Shown: positions 20,001 to 30,212 of the stretch, one piece after another | Numbering within the stretch: the stretch's first letter is position 1 | Layout of the letters: the number at the start of each line of letters is the position of its first letter | DNA from: Adenophora triphylla var. japonica | Taxonomy: Eukaryota > Streptophyta > Magnoliopsida > Asterales > Campanulaceae | Reading direction: 5' to 3' | Assembly (NCBI GenBank): GCA_022495995.1 | Contig: JAFEMH010000741.1 | Span: 248,001-312,000 of the forward strand | Length of the DNA stretch: 64,000 nt | Notes under the pieces: model-generated | Databases searched by the model: none | What the model was told of the DNA's origin: nothing | The model's input: the letters and a program-made list of their open reading frames with translations, nothing else | Program-made: the position numbers and the translations under genes

Positions 20001-21254
20001 CGCGGCTTTGACACGTGGAGACGGGTTCCCGGTACTCTCGATCACTGCTTGGCCGGAGGGGGTGACGGGCAAGGTTTAGACACAAGAATGGCCTCACGGA
20101 TAAAAGGGGGAAAGCTCACGTGGCATGCGGTTTCCGTTTCTTTTATTTTTTTTTTTTGTTGTTTTAATTTACTTAAAACATGTTTTCTCGTAGTCCTAGG
20201 TAGGTTGGAAAAGATTGCTCTTCTTTTTCGCAACTATGCTAGATCCCGGGTCACCGGAGACCATCTCGCGCGGCTATAAGCCCCTCGTTTTGCACCCGTA
20301 TTTCGACATCCCAAAGGTGTGCCCTGGCGAGGGTCCTATAGGGCAAGCGGTTTCCACCGGCCTAAAAGAAAATCGAACCTAAGGACCGAGCCTGTCATGT
20401 TCGTTTTGATGCGTTAGCCATGTGAATAGTGAACCGAGCCGGCCACCGAGTCAAGATCAGTCAAGAGTTCGGCATGACCTTCTCTTACTTGCTTGCGCAA
20501 GGGATCTCGTGACGTTAGGCGTTGGCCGGGTCATATTGTCATGGCCGACGTATCAAAGGCGTGATGACATGGTGTCATGTGAGCATGGATGTATATCCTG
20601 GACGGAACATCGTCGGGTGTAGCTTCGAAATCAAGATCAGTCAAGATTTTAGCATGACCTTTCATCGCTTTGCTTGCGCAAGGGATCTTGAGTTCCGAGC
20701 CTTGACTCGAAAAATGGCCGGCATGGTATATGTATCCAGCCGTATGACACCTGACTGGGTAAAAACCAACCGAGTCTAGACAGAGTGTGACTCAAGACTC
20801 AAACGTGCAGGGTTGACGCTTGACTAGGATGGGATGTTTGGAATGATCCCGTGCGCATCCGAGAGGACTAGGAAGACCAAACGGACTGCAACTGAGACCA
20901 CTCCGGGTTAAGGGTCAGTGTGTGCAAAACAGTATCCGAGGCAGCAGGCGCGTAGCGTGCGGTGTAACCGAGGCAAAGAAGGTGAGTAGTGCGGTGTAAC
21001 CGAGGCAAAGAAGTGCGCGTAGTGTGCGGTCTCTAAAATTCTTTTTCTGAGTAAAACGGAAGTTTTTTGAAGAATTTTAAATGTATGCACAGATGTATAT
21101 TGATGCATTTTTTTTTTTGTATTTTTATTTTTTTAAATAAAAAAGTAAAGCACATGCACACACACACAACAATTAAAGAAAGGGGTAAAATGAAAGTTTG
21201 ACCCTCATCATCGTTTTAAAAATCTTTTGTTTTGTTTAAAAAGATTTTAAAACA
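20001..21254 (-). other. E1 leader between PBS and gag
   Basis: No gene seen. Holds two related segments about 180 bases apart (AGTCAAGATCAGTCAAGA...GCATGACC...TTGCTTGCGCAAGGGATCT at 20448 and 20628) and a short tandem repeat of GCGGTGTAACCGAGGCAAAG (20958-21010). The T3 leader shows the same AGTCAAG/GTCATGCC vocabulary. A CA microsatellite lies near 21154-21168. Confidence 0.6.
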
Positions 21255-21260
21255 AAAAGT

Positions 21261-21279
21261 CCCCAGCGGAGTCGCCAAC
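21261..21279 (-). other. E1 primer binding site
   Basis: On minus, directly after the 5' LTR end (...TAATTTCA) and a G, comes TTGGCGACTCCGCTGGGGAC. It matches the T3 PBS (TGGCGACTCAGCTGGGGAC) and is followed by A/T-rich sequence. Fixes the sense orientation of E1 as minus. The tRNA was not determined. Confidence 0.75.
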
Positions 21280-22754
21280 TGAAATTACCCGGATCCGGCC
21301 GCGCGCGGAGGCCCCGAAGCATCTCGCATTTGTCGCTGAAATGTTCGCCCGGATCCGAGAGGCAGCGCGTTCGCGCCCGATCCGGCTTTATTCCGCTTTA
21401 GCGTTAGTTGGAGGTGTCTCGCCGTGTTTTGCTTTGTAGAGTCGCCACGCCGTTTTTATTATTAAGCTCAAATCATTGAAAAAGGGCATCAGTTTAAAAA
21501 TAATAATAAACTGTTTTTGTGTGATGAGATTTTGAGTTCGGAGGTCAAATGACTCCTCGGGAAGAGAATATTAGAATCTTAGAGCTCACCCGAGTCGCCT
21601 CGTAAAACGAGTCTTTCTGATACCCCTAATATTCTTTAAATGTCATGTGTGTGTGTGTGTGTGTGCTTTTAAAAATGCATGCCGTGTCGGATGTCTACAT
21701 TGTACACTATGTATTGAAATGTATTGAAATAGTAATGGAAGGAAGCCTTACCAATGTTGGTTCGTGTCCGTCTTCCGCCGGGGAATAGTGTTTGAGGATG
21801 GAATAGTGTTCCGCACGGACCGGGATTGCTTCCAGGGGCCGGTTGTCCGCGGACAGAGTTTCGGCGTGAGTTGAGATTGTAGGCTGCGTTCGGGCGTAGT
21901 TTCGGCGTGCGTTGGGATCGCAGGATCACTCGGGCGAGGTTCGGCGTGCGTTGGGGTGGCAAGAGTCACTCGGGCGTAGTTTCGGCGTGGTTTGGGATCG
22001 CCGGCTTGACTCTGAAAAGAGCCGGACGCCTCGGGAAAGACCAGGCAAGGCCTCGGAGTACCACGAGGGCCTCAGAGTACCTCGAGAGTGCCTCGGGGCA
22101 GCGCGGGAGCATCGCGGGAGCGCTCGGGGAGGCTTCGGAGCACCACAAGGGGGCTCGGAAGGCCTCGGAAGGATCCGAAAGGGGCCGGGATTGCCCCAAA
22201 GGGTCTTAGAGGGGAGCCTGAAGGCTAAGGGAGGAAGAGAGAAGAGGGAGGAGTGTAAAATGAGGGAGGGGGAGCCCTCTATTTATAGTAGGAAAAATCT
22301 GCAAAGAGGTCCGTACGGACCTCCCATGTTATCCAGAATTTTGGTTTTCCTCGATTTGAGGGAATATGTGATGATGGTGAATATTCTGGAATTATGATGT
22401 CCCCTATGCAAAGAGGTCCGTACGGACCATCTTGGCATGCAAAGAGGTCCGTACGGACCAACCATGCATGAGGGTAATCATTTTCCCCGGGATTTGAGGG
22501 AATATTGTGGACTTTAAGAGGATTCAGTAATTATTAAAGCAAAGAGGTCCGTACGGACTACTTTTGCTTTTCCAATTTCCTGAAAATTCCCAAAAGGTCC
22601 TTTTATCCCTTTTTATCCCAGAAAGGCCCCTCCCTTGGTTTGGTTGAGGGTTTTGAGAGGGTTTTGAGTGTCATAGGTCTTCGAGACTGTGTTTGTGAGT
22701 CTGCGGTGTTTCCTGTGTGTTCGGCAGAGGGTGATCCAGATTGGGGTACTTACA
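21280..22754 (-). repeat. E1 5' LTR (sense orientation minus)
   Basis: Begins and ends like the other copy (TGTAAGTACCCC ... TAATTTCA on minus). Has four GGTCCGTACGGACC palindromes (22308-22321, 22415-22428, 22446-22459, 22546-22559 with one mismatch), all in U3 upstream of a TATA (CTATAAATAG on minus near 22280). GAGTCGCCA at 21439-21447 is a 9-base PBS-like inverse. A (TG)n run is at about 21648-21666. Confidence 0.9.
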
Positions 22755-23132
22755 CAAATGAAGGTTGTATTCGCCGGAAGGGAAGATTAAGTCACCGGAG
22801 AAGAAGGTGAAGTCACGTGTGTTAGAGTCACATGAGGAAGAGAAAGATGGTGGGGGGGGGAGGTATTGGAGGTGGTTGGAATTGGGATGAGAAATGATAA
22901 AGTATGAGGTTTCATCTCAAAACCAACTGGCAATGAGAGGAGTAGCTCATGATCTTTATATATTAAACACAAGGCTTGTATATTCCTGATGTGGGATAAG
23001 TGCTTCAACACACCCCTCACACGTAGCCAATATTTGGTCTTATAACGTGGACTCTTTGGTCTTGAGTGACGTGGAGCTAGAACATTGTGGGTCGTTAGGC
23101 TCCCACGGGTATAGAGCTTGCTATGATACCAT
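22755..23132 (-). mobile_element. TRIM-like fragment (PBS, internal, LTR start)
   Basis: On minus: GGAATTTCA, then TGGTATCATAGC (PBS at 23121-23132, near-match to the initiator-Met PBS TGGTATCAGAGC), about 110 bases, a purine tract GTGTGAGGGGTG (23011-23022), then TGTTGAAGCACTTATCCC, an LTR start at 23010. The LTR reads TGGTTTTGAGATGAAACCTC toward 22755, where it is cut by the E1 LTR. A PBS and PPT only ~100 bases apart with no coding space is the TRIM layout. Non-autonomous. Confidence 0.6.
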
Positions 23133-23338
23133 GAAATTCCAATTCTCGGACTCTCTCTTTGGTACAAATGGCTACGCGTGACACGTCAGCTTTCGTTAAT
23201 AAAATCTAACACAATCAGTTTTTTTTTTTTACTTTGCATTATTTGAAAACTATTTTCAAAGTACGTTATATTGTACCGTCATTAGTGAATACATTTAATT
23301 ATGTGAAAATGAGGTGATAGTACGTTACATATATAGAA
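23133..23338. other. AT-rich stretch, no gene seen
   Basis: Starts with what would be the 5' LTR side of the TRIM-like element (TGAAATTCCAATTCTCGGAC). The rest is AT-rich with a poly-T run near 23220 and no recognisable element. Confidence 0.4.
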
Positions 23339-23576
23339 TGACAAAACTTAACTTTATTTTTCACATACAATGTGTTTATATAGTGCAATAGTTATAATGA
23401 AGGAGATCTCCTACCTAAATACAAAAGGTTAGATTTCTAAGATAAAGATAATTACAATCAAATAAAAGATATACACAATCTTCACAAGGAGTGTGATCAA
23501 GTAACTTAGTCCGGCCCTATGAGAGTCTCGAGCCGTATGGAGTCTTGAGCCGGGTGGACTCATGTCTTAATGTGAA

Positions 23577-24140
23577 TGATGTAAACGCAGCGAAATATCA
23601 ACGAAGAATTAACCAAATTAATGGAAAACTCTTAAATATGCAGAAGGAATCCTCCTTCAATCAAGCCAACAACGGTTTTCTAGGTTTTTACCCACAAGAA
23701 TGCTAAGCAATTCTAAAATTCAATAAATCAAAAAACTATGTTTTCCAAAACCCTACCAAAGTATTCATACTCGTAACTCCAAATAAATAAAGGAAAAGAA
23801 AATAATAAAACCCTAATAAATAAGGAAAAGAAATAACGATAATAAAAATACGAGACGAGTCCTAATTAAATAAAACAACTTAAATCTTCCTGCGCTTCAC
23901 GAGTCTGTCACGCTCGGTCGTGGCCTTGATCATGCTCGGCCGTGCTAGCATGTTTGTTGATGTGAAGTTTCTATAATACCTCGCTCGGCTGCGTCTTTTC
24001 CCTGCTCGGCCGTGCCAGCCTTCTTGCTCGGCCGTGCTCGCTTCACTACTCGGCCGTGCCTCACTGGTTGCTGGATTGAAGCTTCTGTAAAGCCACACTC
24101 GGTCAGAAAATCGACCTCTTCCTTAACTCGTGCTGCATCA
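23577..24140 (-). repeat. 3' LTR of gag-only element
   Basis: On minus starts TGATGCAGCACG and ends GTTTACATCA. Contains five to six copies of a GCTCGGCCGTGC motif in 23905-24060, with variants (GCTCGGTCGTGG, GCTCGGCTGCGT). The open frame following the protease runs into this LTR. Confidence 0.9.
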
Positions 24141-24487
24141 TTCACTCCCACTTGAAAATGAATCATCCCCGAATCATGAACCAAATAAGAACAACGTCTT
24201 GTGGCAGGAATTGGCATGGACTTGGCCTTTGAAACCTTCTTCTTTGGCCTTCTTGTAGCTTGTATCGGAGCCTTCTTTTTGACAGATGGTTTTGCCCGAG
24301 TTGTATTGCTTTTCATAGCCCCTCGTACAATAGTAACTATATCCACAGCTTTATTGGTACCTGAAATACAAAATTTGGGAACACACAAGGAAATAATTCC
24401 CTTCCCACTTCCTTTGCTAGCATATACCCCTTTTGCTCGCAATGGGCAAAGATTAAACTTGATGTCATTCTTCATAAAACTGATCAC
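24141..24487 (-). pseudogene. Tail downstream of protease in gag-only element
   Basis: Frame 24487-23945 continues after the protease with ISFMKNDIKFNLCPLRAKG, a lysine-rich KKKAPIQATRRPKKKVSKAK segment, and CSYLVHDSGMIHFQVG before entering the LTR. It may be the decayed protease-RT linker brought next to the LTR by an internal deletion. Not recognised beyond that. Confidence 0.45.
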
Positions 24488-24959
24488 ATTAGTCCGCCCA
24501 TTATGGTAGAATCAACATCATAATGCCAAGGCCTCCCGAGCAACAATTGGCAAGCACTCATGTCAACAACATCACAAAGAACTTCATCCTTAAATCTACC
24601 AATAGAGAAAGGAACTAAACATTGTTTAGTGACCTTGAGTTTACCTGTTGCATTAATCCACCCCACATGATATGGATTTGGATGCTTCCTGACTTCCAAT
24701 TTCAGCTTATATACCGTCCCCCTAGCAATCAAATTATCACAACTCCCACTATCCACAATTATGTTCAAATTTTCATCAGTCACTAACCCAATAGTACGAA
24801 AAATTCCATGTCTATTAGGAGCTACATTCGAGGGAGCTGTCAAAGTTAACTTCTCAAACACAAAAGTCCCATGTTTATCCCCCTCATTATCAGTGTTTGG
24901 ATCCTCCCAATACTCTTTAACCTCTTCATCCCCATCCTTATCAGCCATATGAACTTGCC
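24484..24959 (-). pseudogene. Aspartic protease of gag-only element
   Basis: Retropepsin with NIIVDSGSCDNLIARG (catalytic D-S-G-S at plus 24739-24760), the flap-side KHPNPYHVGWINATGKLKV, and the C-terminal CQLLLGRPWHYDVDST motif (ALLGRPW type). In frame with the zinc knuckle upstream, so gag and protease were one polyprotein. The domain itself has no stop here. Cuts the Gag precursor in active elements. Confidence 0.8.
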
Positions 24960-26019
24960 CTCGAGTAGGACAATTATTAGAAATATGCCCAGGCAAATTA
25001 CAACGATAACATTTATTTCCATAAGTCTTAGCATAAGGATTAGGATTGGTAGTATTTTTCCCTACCTGCTTAGCTACTACTGGTTCCTACTTATCATCTC
25101 CACCTTTGGCAACAGTAACTTTTTCTTTTTCAACAACTATAGGTGATTTAAACCCCAAATATTGTCCCTTATTACCCATATTAAATGAAGAAACAAAAGG
25201 AGATACAATTTCAGTTTCTTGACCCTCCGCAGTTTTGGCATGAGAAATTGCCCCATCAAGTGTATGCACAGGATATAATTTAACCATACTTTTAATGCTA
25301 GGACGAAGACCAAAAACATACCTAGCTGTTTGTTGTCTTTTCGATTCACCCAAATCAGTACGCGCAGACAGTGTATGAAAATTGTGCGTGTATTGATCAA
25401 CTGTCCGATTATTTTGCTTGCAGTCAAGATATTTCTGATAGATCAACTACTCATAATCCGCGGGTAAAAATCATTGTTTTAAGGCTGTCTTCATCCTTTT
25501 CCATGTGCGAATTGGTAGCCTACCATTCCTTCGACGATGATTATTCAACTGTTCCCACCAAGCCGAAGCACCACCACAAAGTTTGTAGGCCACATATGGC
25601 ACCTTCCTCTCTTCCGGAATATTCATCAAGGCAAAATATTTTTCTACCTCAGAAAGCCAATCTGTAAATTCTTCTATGTCTAACTCCTCTGTGAAAAAGG
25701 GTAGATCAGCTTTGGTTTTAGGAGCCTGATCCGCAGGTGCTGCGATAAAATTATCTTCACCCTTTGAATCTGAATCCTCCCCTCCGGCAGGACGAAAACG
25801 ATTGTTCCCTTCGTTTCCTGCAGGTGCTCGAACCCCTGCCTGTTACCTTCGGCGATCACCAACCCGCAAACCCTCCAAAAGCCTAACCATATCAGCGTGA
25901 CGAGCTGCAGCCTGTTCATCGCGAATCACAACCTGATGGTCTCGTTCCTATGCTTCTTGGTTCATACGTTCAAGGAATGCAAGAAGAGCGTCGTTGTTGT
26001 TTCCGCTTTCGCCTGCCAT
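24960..26019 (-). pseudogene. Gag of gag-only element
   Basis: ATG at 26019 (MAGESGNNNDALLAFLERMN) with an early TAG. Then DLPFFTEELDIEEFTDWLSE, VEKYFALMNIPEERKVPYVA and WWEQLNNHRRRNGRLPI (Retrotrans_gag core, 25460-25720), then IYQKYLDCKQNNRTVDQYTH and ARYVFGLRPSIKSMV (25290-25445). A CCHC knuckle (C-x2-C-x4-H-x4-C; plus 24967-25008) ends it. Stops near 25945, 25850, 25468 and 25087 break it. Capsid-forming role in live copies. The core resembles chromovirus/Reina-type gag more than Tat. Confidence 0.75.
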
Positions 26020-26035
26020 CTTCCTGGATCGAGCC

Positions 26036-26050
26036 TTAACCTGATACCAA
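26036..26050 (-). other. PBS of gag-only element
   Basis: On minus, two bases after the LTR end (TTTACATCA) comes TGGTATCAGGTTAAG, whose TGGTATCA start matches the initiator-Met tRNA 3' end. Confidence 0.7.
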
Positions 26051-26051
26051 C

Positions 26052-26615
26052 TGATGTAAACGCAGCGAAATATCAACGAAGAATTAACCAAATTAATGGA
26101 AAACTCTTAAATCTGCAGAAGGAATCCTCCTTCAATCAAGCCAACAATGGCTTTCTAGGTTTTCACCGACAAGAATGCTAAGCAATTCTAAAATTCAATA
26201 AATCAAAAAAATGTGTTTTCCAAAACCCTACCAAAGTATTTATACTCGTAACTCCAAATAAATAAAGTAAAAGAAAATAATAAAACCCTGATAAATAAGG
26301 AAAAAAAATAACGAAAATAAAAATACGAGATGAGTCCTAATTAAATAAAACAACATAAATCTTCCTGCGCTTCACGAGTCTGTCACGCTCGGCCGTGGCC
26401 TTGATCATGCACGACCGTGCTAGCCTGTTTGCTGATGCGAAGTTTCTGTAATACCTCGCTCGGCTACGTCTTTTTGCTGCTCGGCCGTGCCACCCTACTT
26501 GCTCGGCCGTGCTCCCTTCACTACTCGGCCGTGCCTCACTGGTTACTGGATTGAAGCTTCTGTAAGGCCACGCTCGGTTAGAAAATCGACGTCTTTCTTA
26601 ACTCGTGCTGCATCA
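26052..26615 (-). repeat. 5' LTR of gag-only element
   Basis: Same length as the other LTR, with scattered substitutions (for example CGGTCGTGG versus CGGCCGTGG), implying an old insertion. Carries the same GCTCGGCCGTGC-type array (26380-26545). Confidence 0.9.
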
Positions 26616-26675
26616 GTGAACCAAATGTAGTCGCTCATGTTTTCACATTTGTAGCTACATCTTCAATAGGCCCCC

Positions 26676-26870
26676 TCAAGATGGATGATCACGAAGAACT
26701 CGAAGAAGCCCATAATGTACTATTCCCCAAACAAAGTGAAAGGAAAGGGCAAGGTGTTTTATGCGGGAATGGAAAACAGGGTTAGCCAAGTAGCTCGTAG
26801 CACCAAGGTTATCACAATATACGAATGGAGCATGAGGGAGTGTGATTCTTAGCTCAAAGAATGCAATGTC
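26676..26870 (-). pseudogene. Copia RNase H C-terminus
   Basis: A 64-codon open stretch ending TGA, with PFVYCDNLGATSYLANPVFH followed by SRIKHLALSFHFV and LLRVLRD. This is the conserved end of Copia RNase H (YCDNxGATYLxxNPVFHSRxKHIxxDYHFVRE). The stop overlaps the PPT, which is normal for Copia. The upstream part of pol is displaced by T3. Confidence 0.85.
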
Positions 26871-26924
26871 AAACCGAGTTATATAAAGGAGTGTAGAGAA
26901 TGAGAATTGTCTTTGAAAAGTTGG

Positions 26925-26988
26925 TGTAAGTGCCCCAATCTAAGTCATTAATGTTCTGTCAGCCCAAATTAATGATTTATGATCATTT
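26925..26988 (+). repeat. T3 5' LTR, first fragment
   Basis: TGTAAGTGCCCCAATC followed by about 48 bases of U3, cut by the RTE LINE. Recognised by its match to the LTR starts of E1 (TGTAAGTACCCCAATC) and E3 (TGTAAGTGCTCCAAT). Confidence 0.7.
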
Positions 26989-27216
26989 AAAGACCTGGGT
27001 GTAGTGATAAGTATGCAAAGGTTGCTAGGTCGTCGCCCGGAAGCGACGCGCCATCTCTTCGCCTGGGGGTGGTGTCAAATATGCAAGGGTGCGCTACACT
27101 TCAAAGACCTGGGTGTAGTGATAAGTATGCAAAGGTTGCTAGGTCGTCGTCCGAAAGCGACGCGCCATCTCTTCGCACGGGGGTGGTGTCAAATATGCAA
27201 GGGTTCCCGCATTGCG
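26989..27216 (+). repeat. RTE 5'UTR tandem duplication, 114 bp x 2
   Basis: AAAGACCTGGGTGTAGTGAT...GCAAAGGTTGCTAGGTCGTC...CAAATATGCAAGGGT starts at 26989 and again at 27103 with few changes. Monomer arrays at LINE 5' ends can act as promoters; here that is only suggested by position. Confidence 0.85.
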
Positions 27217-27266
27217 GACGAGTGCGGGTAAAGAAGCTAGTCCATGGTAGGTGTAAGGGTAGTGGG

Positions 27267-30108
27267 ATGCGCTTTGGAACTTGGAACATTGGATCATTGA
27301 CAGGGAGATCAGCAGAGGTGATGGAAGTTATGAGGAGGAGGAAGATTCACATAATGTGTCTACAGGAAACTAAGTGGGTTGGAGAGAAAGCAAAAGAAAT
27401 ATCGCCTTGGGGTTTTAAGCTTTGGTACTCAGGAAATGATAAGGGTAGAAATGGAGTGGGTATCATTATTGATAAGGAGTATAGTAATGATGTGGTGGAA
27501 GTGTACAAGAAGAGTGATCGAATTATGGGCATTAAACTGGTGATACGTGATGAGATTATAACTATTATTTCCGCCTATGCACCACAAGTAGGGTTGGATG
27601 CATCTATTAAACAAGTGTTCTGGGAAGATTTGGAGGAGGTAGTGCAATGAGTACCTAGTGGTGAGAAATTAGTGAGGTGGTGATCTGAACGGACATGTGG
27701 GGTCTAGTCGACATGGCTTTGAGAGCATACATGGAGGTTTTGGTTTTGGAGAGAGGAATGAAGCAGGAAATAGTATCATGGACTTTGCGTTGGCATATGA
27801 CTTCAGTATAATGAACACTTGGTTCAAGAAGAGAGAATCTCACTTGGTGTCCTATAGGAGTGGAGGTAATGCGAGTCAGATTGACTTCTTCTTAGTAAGA
27901 AATACTTGTAGAAAGAGTTATACAGATTGCAAGGTTGTTCCAGGTGAGAGCACAGCAACTCAACATAGACTGGTGGTACTTGATTTTCGAAGTAAGAGAA
28001 TTTCGAGGAAGAGAAAATCACAGGTAGACCCTAGAATCATGTGGTGGAGACTTCAAGGGGAAATTCAACCGAAATTTGTAGCTAAGATGGTCGATACCGG
28101 TATTTGGGCGGATAATATGGAGGATATGGATATAGATTCGACTTGGACTAAGATGGTACATACCATAAAGGAGGTGGCGAAAGAAGTCCTTGGAGAATCT
28201 AGAGGAAATGGGCCACCAAGTAAGGACACATCATGGTGGAACGAGGAAGTAAAACAAGCAATAAAGGGCAAGCGAGAATGCTACAAATTATTGGGGAAAT
28301 GTAGGAGCGACGAGAACTATGAGAAGTATAAGGAAGCTAGAAGAGATGCTAAGAAAGCAATAAGAGACGCAAGAGCAAAGGTGAATCAGAAACTTTATGA
28401 TAAGTTGGATACAAAAGAAGGGGAAAAGGACATCTACAGACTCGCTCGTATGAGGGATAAGAGGACACGAGATATTGGGACGGTTAAATGTGTGAAGGAT
28501 GTAGACCAAAGAGTTTTAGTCGGGGATAAAGAGATAAAAGATAGATGGAGTTCGTACTTTGATAACTTGTTCAATGGCGATCAAGAGCAGGATGTTGGAG
28601 ATTTAAATATCTCTTCGAGTATGGTTAATCGAGATTTTATGCGGAGAATTCGAAAGAGTGAAGTGGAAATGGCAATGAAAAAAATGAGATTGAAGAAAGC
28701 CGTTGGACCGGATGGTATACCAATTGAGGTTTGGAGATGTTTCGGGGAGAGGGGAGTAGATTGGTTAACAACGCTATTTAACAAGATATGGAGAGTTAAC
28801 ACAATGCCATTGGAGTGGCGGAAGAGTACTCGATCCCTTTGTATAAGAATAAAGGTGATGTCCAAGATTGTGCCAACTATCGGGGATCAAACTAATGAGC
28901 CATACTATGAAACTTTGGGAAAGAGTAATTGCACAAAGGCCGAGAAAAATTGTGGATATTTCGGATAACCAAGTTGGGTTTATGCCAGGAAGATCGACTA
29001 TGGAGGCAATATATCTTATGAGACAAACCATGGAGAAATATCGGGATCAAAAGAAAGATTTGCATATGGTTTTCATTGATTTGGAGAAGGCGTATGATAA
29101 AGTGCCAAGAGAGGTACTTTGGTGGGCATTAGCAAAGATGGGTGTTTCAAAGAAATATATTGATATTATCAAGGACATGTATAATGGAGTTAGTACTTGT
29201 GTACAAACTAGTGTTGGGAAGACTGAAGAGTTCCCTATAAAGATTGGAGTGCATCAAGGTTCCGCACTTAGCCCCTTTCTTTGCTTTGATAATGGACGAA
29301 TTGACGAGGTCACCCAAGATGATATACCAAAGTGTATGCTGTTCGCAGATGATATTGTGCCGATTGGATGAGACAAGAGAGGGTGTTGAAAGTAAATTGG
29401 AGTTGTGGAGACACACTTTGGAATCTCGAGGTTTTCGATTAGCGAAGCAAGACTGAATATTTGGAGTGTAAGTTTAGCAGAGTTGGAAGTAGGGAGGCAG
29501 GGGCGGTCACATTTGATGGAAATATTATCCAAGCTTCTGAGTTTTTTCGCTATCTTGGATCCATTATCCAAAAGGATGGAGAATTAGATAGAGATGTGGC
29601 TCATAGGATTAAAGCAGGTTGGTTGAAGTGGAAGAGTGCTACAGGGTTTCTATGTGATCGCGGCATGCCCAATAGATTAAAGGGAAAATTCTACCGCATG
29701 GCAATTAGGCCGGCATTGCTTTACGGCACCGAATGTTGGGCCGTGAAATAGTGTCACGTGCATAAGATGAATGTGGCGGAGATGCGTATGCTTCGATGGA
29801 TGTGCGGTCATACAAGAAAGGATCGATTGGGGAATGAGGTGATCAGAGGTAAAGTAGGAGTTGCGCCCATTGAGGATAAAATGAGGAAAAATCGTCTACG
29901 GTGGTTTGGACATGTGAGAAGGAGACCGAGTGATGCACCGGTTAGGAGGCCGGAACAGTGGAGAAATGATAAAATGGCGAGGGGTAGGGGAAGACCCAAA
30001 CAAACTTGGATTAGAGTAATTGAAAATGATATGAATTTACTTGGAGTGGATGAAAGTATGGTGTTGAAGAGGCCGGAGTGGAGGGCAAAAATCCAAGTGG
30101 GGGGTTGA
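27267..30108 (+). pseudogene. RTE endonuclease-reverse transcriptase
   Basis: ATG at 27267 starts MRFGTWNIGSLTGRSAEVME, with CLQETKWVG (endonuclease Glu), NGVGIIID and IISAYAPQVGLD. After a frameshift near 27650 come NSIMDFALAYDFSIMNTWFK and GGNASQIDFFLVR, TQHRLVVLDF (catalytic His). A basic linker leads to the RT: KKAVGPDGIPIEVW (28690-28735), frameshift near 28830, VGFMPGRSTMEAIYLM, MVFIDLEKAYDKVPREVLWW, GVHQGSALSP and MLFADDI (29336-29356). Shifts near 29280 and 29370 and an in-frame TAG at 29749 precede the C-terminal RTE domain ([24 protein letters not shown], 29461-30108). Nicks target DNA and copies its RNA at the nick when intact. Confidence 0.88.
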
Positions 30109-30142
30109 TTTTTTATTTTTTATTTTTTATTTTTTACTTTTT

Positions 30143-30173
<31 letters not shown>

Positions 30174-30212
30174 ATTTTTTATTTTATTTTTTATTTTATT
30201 TTATTTTATTTT
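30109..30212 (+). repeat. RTE 3' T/A-rich low-complexity tract
   Basis: Runs of (T)nATTT directly after the LINE stop codon; continues at 43811-43905 beyond Tat2. It served as the target for Tat2 (duplicated ATTTT). Confidence 0.85.

Larger units (their letters stand above)
4241..22754 (-). mobile_element. E1: Tat-like Ty3/Gypsy LTR retrotransposon with antisense gene cassette
   Basis: Two similar LTRs (4241-5718 and 21280-22754) bound about 15.6 kb. On the minus strand, in order: 5' LTR, PBS, leader, gag, protease, G-patch region, RT, RNase H, integrase, then a long 3' region before the 3' LTR. The 3' region holds two genes on the opposite (plus) strand: PMD and DUF7745-like. Gag and pol are split by many frameshifts and stops, so the copy cannot move by itself. 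I find no matching 5-bp target duplication (ACACC left, CAAAT right), and the left flank (Stowaway) does not continue on the right, so flanks may have been rearranged by recombination between elements. Confidence 0.9.
23577..26615 (-). mobile_element. Gag-protease-only Gypsy element (TR-GAG-like)
   Basis: Complete LTR-to-LTR unit of about 3.04 kb with a perfect 5-bp target duplication GTGAA (23572-23576 and 26616-26620). LTRs 564 bp each. Internal part only 1.9 kb: PBS, gag with zinc knuckle, protease, short tail, PPT (AAGTGGGAGTGAA on minus, 24141-24153). There is no RT, RNase H or integrase, so it would need enzymes from a partner. Layout agrees with terminal-repeat retrotransposons with a gag domain. 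Gag has several stops, so this copy is now dead as well. Confidence 0.85.
23339..26924 (-). mobile_element. Copia LTR retrotransposon, 3' end, interrupted twice
   Basis: On minus: RNase H end (26676-26870), PPT CTTGAGGGGGCC (26669-26680), then an LTR from about 26666 to 23339 with TATA (CACTATATAAACAC near 23372), AATAAA (23353) and end TTTTGTCA. The LTR is split by the gag-only Gypsy element at 23577-26615, and the RNase H side is cut at 26925 by element T3, so the rest of the Copia should lie beyond the window. Confidence 0.75.
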
